From: Pseudodesulfovibrio hydrargyri | GTDB taxonomy: Bacteria > Desulfobacterota > Desulfovibrionia > Desulfovibrionales > Desulfovibrionaceae | NCBI RefSeq assembly: GCF_001874525.1 | Contig: NZ_LKAQ01000001.1 | Location: 186,001-250,000, forward strand | Length of the DNA: 64,000 nucleotides | Reading direction: 5' to 3' | In this document: positions 37,726 to 44,755 of the stretch, one piece after another | Layout: every line of letters starts with the position of its first letter | How positions within the stretch are numbered: the first letter of the stretch is position 1 | The notes under the pieces: generated by a model | What the model saw: only the letters and a program-made list of their open reading frames with translations | What the model was told of the DNA's origin: nothing | Database searches by the model: none | Position numbers and translations under genes: made by a program

Positions 37726-39828
37726 ATGATCACCGCTTCCGTACTCATCCTCCTCGGCATCGGGTTCACCGCCGCCGTTATCCTGGCGGTGGCCTCCAAG
37801 CTGCTGTACGTCTACGAGGACCCGCGCATCGCCCAGGTGGAAGGCGTGCTGGCCGGGGCCAACTGCGGCGGATGCGGCTTTCCCGGCTGCGCGGGCGCGG
37901 CCCAGGGCGTGGTCGACGGCAAGGCCGGGGCCACGGTCTGCGTCATCGGCGGCGACGCGGTGGCCGAAAAGGTGGCCGCCATCATGGGGCTGGAATTCGC
38001 GTCCATGGAAAAGCAGATCGCCTTTGTGGACTGCACCGGCGGCTTCCGGGCAGAAGAGGTCTACCGGTACGCCGGGGTCAAGGACTGCCGCGCCCAACAC
38101 ATGCTCTACTCCGGCTCCAAGATGTGCCCCGAGGGGTGCCTCGGCTACGGCACCTGCGTCACGGCCTGCCAGTTCGGGGCCATCGAGATGGGACCCAACG
38201 GCTACCCCGTGGTGGACCCGAACCTGTGCACCGCCTGCGGCGGCTGCGAACAGGTCTGCCCGCGAGGCGTGATCACCATCTGGGGCATGTCCGCGCGCAT
38301 CACCCACCTCAACCTCGAAACCGACTGCCTGGCCCCGTGCCGCCAGCGCTGCCCGGGGCAGATCAACATTCCCCGCTACATCGAGCAGGTCTCGCGCGGC
38401 GACTACGCCGGGGCCCTGGAGACCATCCGCGAGCGCATCCCCATGCCCCTGTCCATCGGCCGGGTCTGCCCCCACCCCTGCGAGGGCGTCTGCCGTCGGG
38501 GCCACGTGGACGAGCCGGTGGGCATCAACATGATCAAGCGGTTCGCGGCCGACTGGGAGATGAACTCCGGGACACGGCTGCCCATCCCCTGCGCCCCGGA
38601 CACAGGCCGCAAGGTGGCCGTGGTCGGAGGCGGTCCGGCCGGATTGTCCTGCGCCTTTTTCCTGCGCCGCCTGGGCCACAGCCCGACCATCTTCGAGTCC
38701 ATGCCCAAGCTGGGCGGCCAGCTGCGCTACGGCATCCCGGAATACCGGCTGCCCAAGACCGTGCTGGACTGGGAGATCCAGGGCATCCTGGACCTGGGCA
38801 TCGACGTGCGCTCTGAACAGTTTTTCGGCAAGGACTTCACCCTGGACACCCTGCGCGAGGAGGGGTTCGAGGCCGTGTTCCTCGGCATCGGCGCGTGGAT
38901 GAACCTGAACCTGCGCATCGACAACGAGGACGCCGAGGGCGTGTCCACGGGCACCGAGTTCCTGACCAAGGTGGGCCTGGGCATGGAAAGCGGCATCGGT
39001 AAAAAAGTCGTGGTCGTGGGCGGCGGCAACACCGCCATCGACGCGGCCCGGACCAGCGTGCGGCTGGGCGCGGACGTGACCCTCATGTATCGCCGCACCC
39101 GCGACGAAATGCCCGCCAACATCGAGGAGATTGTCGGGGCCGAGGAGGAAGGCGTCAAATACCTCTTCCTGGCCGCGCCCACGCGCATCGTCAAGGACGG
39201 GGACGGCCGCGTGACCCACATCGAGCACATCAGGATGAAACTCGGCGCCCCCGACCAGTCCGGCCGCCGCAGCCCCATCCCGGTCGAGGGGTCGGAGACC
39301 CTCATGGAGGCGGACACCGTATATACGGCCATCGGCCAGAAGCCCGAGCTGTCCTGCCTGTACGAGAACGGCGTCTGCCAGCTGGAGGAGACGCGCTGGC
39401 GCACCCTGGCCGCCGATCCCGACACCCTGCAAACGGCCATGCCCCACGTCTTCACCGGCGGCGACATGCACACCGGGCCGGCCCTGGTCATCACCGCCCT
39501 GGGCGAAGGCCGCAAGGCCGCCCGGTCCATCCACCAGTATCTCAACGGCGAGACGCCCCACGCGGCCGAGCGGACCCAGCGCGACCTGCTGCCCTACACC
39601 ATGTTCACCGACGTGCCGGACGTGGGCTACCGGGAGCGGTCCGAGATGCCCCACCTGATCGAGTGCGACGAACGTTCCTGCACCTTTGGCGAAATCGAGG
39701 GCGCGCTGGACGAGGTCCAGGCCAAACACGAGACCTGCCGCTGCCTGCGCTGCGGCCTGACCTGCTACAACCGCGACATGGCCGAGGGCCAGGAATGCGC
39801 CAGCGGGGATTGCGTAAAAAATCAGTAA
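37726..39828 (+). CDS. rnfB: RnfB fused to an NfnB/GltD-like flavoprotein
   Basis: This is a 700-residue fusion. The N-terminal part is RnfB: a membrane segment, the four-cysteine Fe-S domain (CGGCGFPGC...C) and two ferredoxin motifs (CPEGCLGYGTCVTAC and CTACGGCEQVCP). From about residue 200 it continues as a GltD/NfnB-type module with an N-terminal Fe-S segment, an FAD motif VVGGGPAGLSC (about 302-312) and an NAD(P) motif VVGGGNTAID (about 428-437), ending in a cysteine-rich CRCLRCGLTC tail. It would pass electrons between ferredoxin and NAD(P)H at the Rnf complex. No apbE follows. Confidence 0.93.
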   Translation: MITASVLILLGIGFTAAVILAVASKLLYVYEDPRIAQVEGVLAGANCGGCGFPGCAGAAQGVVDGKAGATVCVIGGDAVAEKVAAIMGLEFASMEKQIAFVDCTGGFRAEEVYRYAGVKDCRAQHMLYSGSKMCPEGCLGYGTCVTACQFGAIEMGPNGYPVVDPNLCTACGGCEQVCPRGVITIWGMSARITHLNLETDCLAPCRQRCPGQINIPRYIEQVSRGDYAGALETIRERIPMPLSIGRVCPHPCEGVCRRGHVDEPVGINMIKRFAADWEMNSGTRLPIPCAPDTGRKVAVVGGGPAGLSCAFFLRRLGHSPTIFESMPKLGGQLRYGIPEYRLPKTVLDWEIQGILDLGIDVRSEQFFGKDFTLDTLREEGFEAVFLGIGAWMNLNLRIDNEDAEGVSTGTEFLTKVGLGMESGIGKKVVVVGGGNTAIDAARTSVRLGADVTLMYRRTRDEMPANIEEIVGAEEEGVKYLFLAAPTRIVKDGDGRVTHIEHIRMKLGAPDQSGRRSPIPVEGSETLMEADTVYTAIGQKPELSCLYENGVCQLEETRWRTLAADPDTLQTAMPHVFTGGDMHTGPALVITALGEGRKAARSIHQYLNGETPHAAERTQRDLLPYTMFTDVPDVGYRERSEMPHLIECDERSCTFGEIEGALDEVQAKHETCRCLRCGLTCYNRDMAEGQECASGDCVKNQ

Positions 39829-39904
39829 AAAAGGGTTGCCAAGCGCAAATCTTGACGATATACAGTTTCTCCCTTGAGGCGAAGTCCTCAGGCAAGACCA
39901 AAGT

Positions 39905-39981
39905 GGGCGATTAACTCAGCTGGTCAGAGTGCCATCTTCACACGGTGGAAGTCACAGGTTCAAATCCCGTATCGCCCACCA
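39905..39981 (+). tRNA. tRNA-Val (anticodon CAC)
   Basis: A full cloverleaf can be drawn by hand: acceptor GGGCGAT/ATCGCCC, D stem ACTC/GAGT, anticodon stem CCATC/GGTGG with loop TTCACAC (anticodon CAC, reading GUG), and T arm ACAGG-TTCAAAT-CCCGT, ending in encoded ACCA. The T stem has one A-C mismatch at position 51-63. It is followed closely by a terminator, and the region after it is foreign-looking. Confidence 0.93.
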
Positions 39982-39994
39982 CTTTGTATAAATT

Positions 39995-40031
39995 AAAACA
40001 GGTAGTTAGCACGGCTAGCTACCTGTTTTAA
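39995..40031. terminator. Terminator after tRNA-Val
   Basis: The arms AAAACAGGTAG and CTACCTGTTTTA form a long stem with GC-rich middle and A/T ends, 14 bases after the tRNA. It would stop the tRNA transcript. Confidence 0.8.
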
Positions 40032-40351
40032 CATGGGGAACAAATGAGGACCACTCCTCCTATTCCCGCCTCACCTTCACCACGATATCTGCTATTTTCG
40101 GGCACGCCGAAAACGTCTACATCACCTTTCAGTAGCTACTGAGGCCAGAGCATGTAACACTGGCGGCGGTCGTCCACTCGCGCCCTAGCACCCACCTGCT
40201 GTGCCTTGCCGCCCGCGCTCAACGGCGATCAAAAGAATCCCCTTCATTTACTTCCCCTTCCTTTTTTTAGAAGTTGCGCTTCAACATAGTTCCTCTTTCA
40301 ATAATTTTTAAGTATGCACAATGATACATAAAAAAATGGGTAGGTTCAGAA
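40032..40351. other. AT-rich spacer with a possible minus-strand coding remnant
   Basis: This 320-base stretch has no intact gene. About 40136-40225, read on the minus strand, gives a stretch of some 30 codons ending in RQCYMLWPQ and a stop, in a locally GC-rich patch; it may be the end of a decayed gene or chance. The last 100 bases are AT-rich and should contain the promoter of the gene at 40352, but no clear -35/-10 pair stands out. Confidence 0.4.
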
Positions 40352-41644
40352 ATGAGTGATGAAGCTAAAAAACAAATTATTGAAGAAATAGAAGTCGTTA
40401 TAAAAACAAACGGCGAGTTTCCAAATCAAGAAACGTTCGTAGATCATCATGAGTTATATACGCGTATCGACGCGGTTATGATGTGCGCCAAAACGCGTAT
40501 CTCCCAGTGCCCTGCCGAACTGCTCTTTCCACAAGACGCGAACGAAATTTCGGGGGCATTAGATAACATAAAAGACAATCTTGATAATTTTTTTGCCAAT
40601 TCAAACCAAGCCCACATAAACAATATTCAAAACAACTTCCTCCCAGCGTTCGCCCGGCTGATTCAAGGACGTATCCCAACAATTAGCACTGGAACCGATC
40701 CAGAAGCGTTTGCGAAAACTATTGCGTCTTCTCTTCAACAAATACGCTCAGATACCATGGACTTGGTTTCCGCTTTTCATAAAGAGCAGGCCGCGTTAGA
40801 TAAAAATTTCACGGAACTAACTTCGAAGAAAGACTCTATCGAAGAATCCCTAGATGAATTTGAAACCGAAACGAAAGAAACCATTGAGGAACTGAAAACA
40901 GCTTTAGACGACGAGCATAAAGAAATTATCGCGCTCAATGGTGGATTCTCAGAAGAATTTCAGATTGCAGAAAAGGAACGTAACACGGCTGCCCTGACAG
41001 CCGTATCCGAATTCGAAAAGAAAGGCTCCGAGACCATCAGCACCTTTACCGACGAGAGCAAACTAGCCCTATCAGACGCCAAAAGTAATCTACGGCAGTA
41101 CCTAGATAAAGACGGTCCCTCCATCCTCAATGAAATGGAATCTATGAAGGAACAGGCTAAAAAGCTTCTGCACATGATCGGAGGTTCCACGATGGCTGAT
41201 GGATTTTCCAAGACCGCAGAAGAAGAAAAAGAGGCCGCTGACCTATTTCGCAAATTCGCCGGTTGGCTTTGGATTCTAGCGGCCGCAGCCACGGGATATG
41301 TCATCCACTCTCTTGGGGGAGAACCAACGATTGGGAAGGTGCTAGGTCGTATTGCAGCGATCTTCATGCTTGCTGCTCCGGCGACTTACATGACCATCGA
41401 ATCCAGGGGGCACCGGATCGAAGCACGTCGGGCCAAACGATACGCCTTAGAGATGCTGGCCCTTGAGCCATTCCTGGCTACCTTGGACGAAGATATACGC
41501 AAGGCAAAAATCGAGGGTCTCACGGAGAGGTACTTCGGCAACATCGATAAAATGCCCCAGCCTAAGGAAGGGAAAATGCCCACGGAGCAGTTAACCGATT
41601 TCTGCAAAGCTTTCCTCGGAAAATCCAAGGCTAAAGACGAGTAG
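40352..41644 (+). CDS. Coiled-coil membrane protein of unknown function, foreign composition
   Basis: The 430-residue protein is acidic and helical: residues about 130-260 form a long coiled coil (KDSIEESLDEFETETKETIEE), followed by two hydrophobic segments (about 305-322 and 330-350) and a cytoplasmic-looking basic tail. No domain is recognised. Base and codon use (many AAA, GAA, ATA, TTA) clearly differ from all neighbours. Together with its place just after tRNA-Val this suggests horizontal gain. It stands alone, with its own terminator at 41738. A role in sensing or defence is possible, but there is no direct evidence. Confidence 0.75.
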   Translation: MSDEAKKQIIEEIEVVIKTNGEFPNQETFVDHHELYTRIDAVMMCAKTRISQCPAELLFPQDANEISGALDNIKDNLDNFFANSNQAHINNIQNNFLPAFARLIQGRIPTISTGTDPEAFAKTIASSLQQIRSDTMDLVSAFHKEQAALDKNFTELTSKKDSIEESLDEFETETKETIEELKTALDDEHKEIIALNGGFSEEFQIAEKERNTAALTAVSEFEKKGSETISTFTDESKLALSDAKSNLRQYLDKDGPSILNEMESMKEQAKKLLHMIGGSTMADGFSKTAEEEKEAADLFRKFAGWLWILAAAATGYVIHSLGGEPTIGKVLGRIAAIFMLAAPATYMTIESRGHRIEARRAKRYALEMLALEPFLATLDEDIRKAKIEGLTERYFGNIDKMPQPKEGKMPTEQLTDFCKAFLGKSKAKDE

Positions 41645-41750
41645 CTACCTTTTGATGATGTCGATGGTGTCCAGAGGCACGTGCATGGCACCACGGCCGA
41701 TCATGTTCACGACCACGTAGGCGCGCCCGTCGCTGAGCCGGACAGGCCGC
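41645..41750 (-). pseudogene. Possible C-terminal gene remnant next to the island gene
   Basis: On the minus strand an open stretch of about 35 codons ends AYVVVNMIGRGAMHVP-LDTIDIIKR and a TAG placed exactly after the stop of the neighbouring gene. The peptide looks protein-like, but there is no start or ribosome site and it runs into a terminator stem. It may be the leftover end of a native gene disrupted when the island gene entered. Confidence 0.3.
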
Positions 41751-41771
41751 GTAGCCGTCCGGTTTTATTTT
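41738..41771 (+). terminator. Terminator after the island gene
   Basis: The stem CCGGACAGGC pairs with GCCGTCCGG around CGCGTA and is followed by TTTTATTTT on the plus strand, about 95 bases after the stop of the 40352 gene. Confidence 0.75.
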
Positions 41772-41815
41772 CAGCAGCCGCAATCGGCTGCCTCCGCCCT
41801 TGAGCCATAGGGAGC

Positions 41816-42415
41816 CTACCGGCTTGCCGAAAGCCCCGCAAGGACGGCCGAGACCACCCTTTGCAGCAGAAGCTCCCTGTCCTCGTCCTTGTGTTCCAAA
41901 ACCAGGGCCGGATGGTGGAACGAGACGGTGGCCTCGAAGAGGACCTCCATGGCCCTTTCAGGCAACGCTATGTCCAGTTCACCGGAATCCGCTCCGCGTT
42001 CCAACAACGACAGCAACTGATCGTGCATTTTTTCCAGATGGCGGCGCACGAAGGGCTTGTCCGCCTCCACCGCCATGTTGAACGACCGGTACAGTTCAGG
42101 ATCGCGCATGACCTTGTTCCGCTTTTGGCGATGATACGCCATGAACCATTCGAGGATTGCCAACCGGGCGGGGCCGACGGTCCGGGCCACCCGCTCCATC
42201 GCCTCATCCATCTCATTCAGCCAGCGCTCCGAGATGGCGTCGAGGATCGCCTCCTTGTTCGGGAAGTGGTTGTACAAGGCCGCATGCGTCACCCCCAGCC
42301 CTTTGGCGACATCCACAAGCCGGAACCTGTCCAGTCCGACCCGGCGGATGGTCTCCCGGGCGATTTCAATGGTTCTCTCGACCATCTCCTCTGAGCTCAA
42401 TCCGGTCTTCGGCAT
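41816..42415 (-). CDS. TetR/AcrR family transcriptional regulator
   Basis: The protein has an N-terminal TetR helix-turn-helix (RLVDVAKGLGVTHAALYNHFPNKEAIL) and a ligand-binding C-domain. ATG 42415 gives 199 residues; a GTG at 42484 would add 23 basic residues, and neither start has a strong ribosome site. It is divergent from the SDR gene, and the gap holds two palindromes sharing the half-site ATTACA, likely its operators, so it probably represses both itself and the SDR gene. Confidence 0.85.
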   Translation of the reverse strand: MPKTGLSSEEMVERTIEIARETIRRVGLDRFRLVDVAKGLGVTHAALYNHFPNKEAILDAISERWLNEMDEAMERVARTVGPARLAILEWFMAYHRQKRNKVMRDPELYRSFNMAVEADKPFVRRHLEKMHDQLLSLLERGADSGELDIALPERAMEVLFEATVSFHHPALVLEHKDEDRELLLQRVVSAVLAGLSASR

Positions 42416-42499
42416 TTTACGCCTTTGTTCGCCTTTCGTATTTTTCCCGGCACGGCACCCTGTCTTGAGTCGATGCCGGGACACAAAAAAATCGACCTC

Positions 42500-42522
42500 A
42501 TTACATTTTAAAAAAATGTAAT
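42500..42522. promoter_or_regulatory. Palindromic operator near tetR
   Basis: ATTACATTT and AAATGTAAT form a perfect inverted repeat of nine bases around a five-base centre, in the leader or promoter of the TetR gene. It shares the ATTACA half-site with the second palindrome at 42598-42628. Confidence 0.65.
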
Positions 42523-42583
42523 TAACCCAACACAGCTTGTCAAACGGCGCGGTCCAAGGGGTGCACGGATAAGCAACTCCGGG

Positions 42584-42628
42584 TTGACGATTTTTTAATT
42601 ACAACTTATATTAAAAGTAACTTGTAAT
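42584..42628 (+). promoter_or_regulatory. SDR promoter overlapped by a TetR-type operator
   Basis: TTGACG (42584-42589) and TATATT (42607-42612) with 17 bases between form a good sigma-70 promoter for the SDR gene. The inverted repeat ATTACAACTTA / TAACTTGTAAT (42598-42628, one mismatch, nine-base centre) covers the -10, so a bound repressor would block RNA polymerase. Confidence 0.7.
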
Positions 42629-42701
42629 AAAATGAAAAATAATCATCCAATTTCCAACAGCGGATAAGGGATCAGCCGGTCCCCCCACAAAGGAGAAAGC
42701 C

Positions 42702-43442
42702 ATGAACACAACAACCAGGACGGCTATTGTCACCGGTGGTTCGCGAGGCATCGGAAAGGCGATTTCACTTCGTCTCGCAAGGGACGGATTCGCCGTGGCA
42801 CTGAACTATATCGGCAACAGGGAACAGGCGGACCGGACGGTCGCCGACATCAAGGGCTTGGGAGGTCAGGCCCTGGCCGTCCAGGGCGATGTAGGTAAAG
42901 TCGAGGATATGGAACGGTTGTTCGACACGACCAGGGAGACTTTCGGCGGCGTGGACGTTGTCGTGAACAGCGCGGGGATCATGCCCATGGTGCCCATCCA
43001 GGAGGCGGATGTGGACGACTTCGACAAGGTCATCAACGTCAATCTCCGGGGGACGTTCATCGTTCTGGGATTGGCGGCCAAGCACCTTGAACGAGGGGGA
43101 CGGATCATCGCCCTGTCCTCCAGCGTCATTGCCCACGCGTATCCGGGATACGGCCCGTACATCGCTTCCAAGGCCGGAGTCGAGGGCCTTGTCCGCGTGC
43201 TGGCCAACGAGATGCGCGGCCGGGGCATCACCGTCAACGCCATTGCCCCCGGCCCCATCGGCACCGACCTGTTCATGGAGGGGAAAACCGAGGAGCAGAT
43301 CGCCAGAATCAGCGGCATGACACCGCTGGAACCCCGACTGGGCACACCGGAGGAAATCGCCGCCGCAGCCTCCTTCCTGGCCGGTCCCGACGGAACCTGG
43401 GTCCATGCTCAGGTGCTGCGGGTGAATGGAGGATTCGCGTAA
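42702..43442 (+). CDS. SDR family oxidoreductase (FabG-like)
   Basis: The 246-residue short-chain dehydrogenase has the nucleotide motif TGGSRGIGKA near the N-terminus, NSAG in the middle and the catalytic Ser with YxxxK (YIASK). The sequence is close in pattern to glucose/3-oxoacyl reductase-type SDRs. AAGGAG precedes the ATG. Control by the divergent TetR suggests an inducible role, for example in detoxifying a carbonyl compound; the substrate is unknown. Confidence 0.88.
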   Translation: MNTTTRTAIVTGGSRGIGKAISLRLARDGFAVALNYIGNREQADRTVADIKGLGGQALAVQGDVGKVEDMERLFDTTRETFGGVDVVVNSAGIMPMVPIQEADVDDFDKVINVNLRGTFIVLGLAAKHLERGGRIIALSSSVIAHAYPGYGPYIASKAGVEGLVRVLANEMRGRGITVNAIAPGPIGTDLFMEGKTEEQIARISGMTPLEPRLGTPEEIAAAASFLAGPDGTWVHAQVLRVNGGFA

Positions 43443-43494
43443 GCCTGGTGAACAACCCAAAAGGCGGTGTTCACCCAGCAAGGGACGCCCCAAG

Positions 43495-43529
43495 AAAAAC
43501 GGACGCTTGTGAAAGCGTCCGTTTTCTTG
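43495..43529. terminator. Bidirectional terminator after the SDR gene
   Basis: CGGACGCTT pairs with AAGCGTCCG around GTG, with A and T runs on the two sides. It serves the SDR gene and the convergent gene at 43532. Confidence 0.88.
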
Positions 43530-43531
43530 CT

Positions 43532-43894
43532 CTAGGCCGAAATCCAATCCAAGGCCTGGTCCAGCTTCTCCGCCGGGTAGAGCTTGACCTCACAGTCCAT
43601 GAGCAGTTCGCCGAGCTTGACGCCCCAGCGGATCCAGGCCGGGCCGCCGACCACGGCCAGCTTGCGGAACTCCTTGCGGTGGGCCATGCCGAACCTGGCG
43701 TCGTCCCACAACGCCTTGGGTTCCCAGCCTTTGAAACCCGCGTCCATGTACAGCAGGGCGTCGGCCTTGCCGTGCTCCCGGATGATCGTCACCAGGGCCG
43801 GAATCCAGACGTTCCGATAGTCGTCGTCGGAAAGTCTGTCCGAGGCGCGGACCGCCAGCATCCGGGTCGTGGACTGTTCCATAACGGTGATCAT
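43532..43894 (-). CDS. SpoIIAA/STAS-like domain protein
   Basis: The 120-residue protein resembles the SpoIIAA-like (STAS/SEC14-type) family: strand-helix alternation with YMDAGFKGWEPKALWDDARFGM in the middle and a C-terminal AEKLDQALDWI helix. Members are small cytoplasmic proteins of unclear role. The chosen ATG has AAGGAGG seven bases upstream. It lies between the SDR gene and the MoaD-like-segment gene. Confidence 0.72.
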   Translation of the reverse strand: MITVMEQSTTRMLAVRASDRLSDDDYRNVWIPALVTIIREHGKADALLYMDAGFKGWEPKALWDDARFGMAHRKEFRKLAVVGGPAWIRWGVKLGELLMDCEVKLYPAEKLDQALDWISA

Positions 43895-44002
43895 GCTCAA
43901 CCTCCTTGTACGCATACGACGCCGTACCGGGAATATAGCCCATTTGCACGGCCGTGCCCAGCACGCTCCGAAGGATCATCCGCCCGGCACCGTTCCGGTC
44001 CG

Positions 44003-44584
44003 TCAGGCGAAGGTCACCCGGACGGATACCGGACCGCTCTGGTCCTCGAGCCGGGCGAGGAATCCGTCCGCATCCAACCCGTCCCCCTTGATGAGTTGGA
44101 CCTTCTTTTCGCGCAGGAACCCGGCCAGCAGGACGGCGTCCACCAGGATGCCCCGGGCGAGCAGCCCACGCCCGCTCTCCACGGCCAGGGTGCTGAAGAC
44201 CTTCATGGACAACCGGGCCGGGGCCGCCTCGCTGCGGGAATGGTCCTTGACCGCGATGCCGCTGCGAAAGCTCTTGTAGAAATTGTCCCGGCCCATGACG
44301 ATGCCCACCAGGCCCGGCATGGCGCTGCCCAGGGCCATGCGGTCCCCGTCCTTGATATAGGTGTCGTCCAGGTCGTCCACCGGGCTGTTGTTCAGGAATA
44401 TGGTCCGGACCGTGGACTCGATGAAAGCGTCGTCGAACCCCAGTGCCTCGTGCAGAAACCGGCGCACCGAAGTCCCGGAAATCCCGTCCAGGAAGAATCC
44501 TTTCTGGAGAATGTAATTCCAGCTCCATGCCGCCTCGGCCGCCATCGAAATTTCCATGCAGTCGTTCTTACTGATCAATTCCAT
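44003..44584 (-). CDS. Protein with an embedded MoaD-like beta-grasp segment, divergent from aor
   Basis: No family is recognised for the whole 193-residue protein. Residues about 39-94 line up with MoaD from this same window: both have a T-V-R helix start, an LG turn, an IF-N strand, DLD, an acidic DGDR turn and a final glycine segment (AMPGLVG here against PPVGGG). The C-terminal 100 residues contain a helix-rich region and a last strand. The tail is not GG-terminated, so it should not be a sulfur carrier in the usual way. It has GGAAGG before ATG and lies divergent from the aldehyde oxidoreductase gene; it may be a cofactor or enzyme maturation factor. Confidence 0.65.
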   Translation of the reverse strand: MELISKNDCMEISMAAEAAWSWNYILQKGFFLDGISGTSVRRFLHEALGFDDAFIESTVRTIFLNNSPVDDLDDTYIKDGDRMALGSAMPGLVGIVMGRDNFYKSFRSGIAVKDHSRSEAAPARLSMKVFSTLAVESGRGLLARGILVDAVLLAGFLREKKVQLIKGDGLDADGFLARLEDQSGPVSVRVTFA

Positions 44585-44755
44585 TGTCGCCTTCCAATAG
44601 TATTGCCCCGAAATGGAACATTATGCCGAAGTGAACACAATATACTGTTTTTTTTGACATTAATTTTAAAAAGGAGGTATGAGGAGACAGTTAGTCCGTT
44701 TATCGACTTTGCGTCAAGAGCAACGCGCATATCAACAAAGACTGAGGGTGAATCA

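Noticed and set aside
36961..39729. A 922-codon open frame antisense to rnfA and rnfB
   Set aside because: Same kind of shadow frame; rnfA and rnfB on the plus strand have clear motifs.
39958..41815. Search for a repeat of the tRNA-Val 3' end as an attachment site
   Set aside because: No second copy of the tRNA end is seen after the island gene and there is no integrase, so a site-specific insertion cannot be shown.
43448..44755. Open frame extending the aor gene 1.3 kb upstream
   Set aside because: It crosses two minus-strand genes and has no start with a ribosome site; ATG 44756 has both a good site and the family N-terminus.
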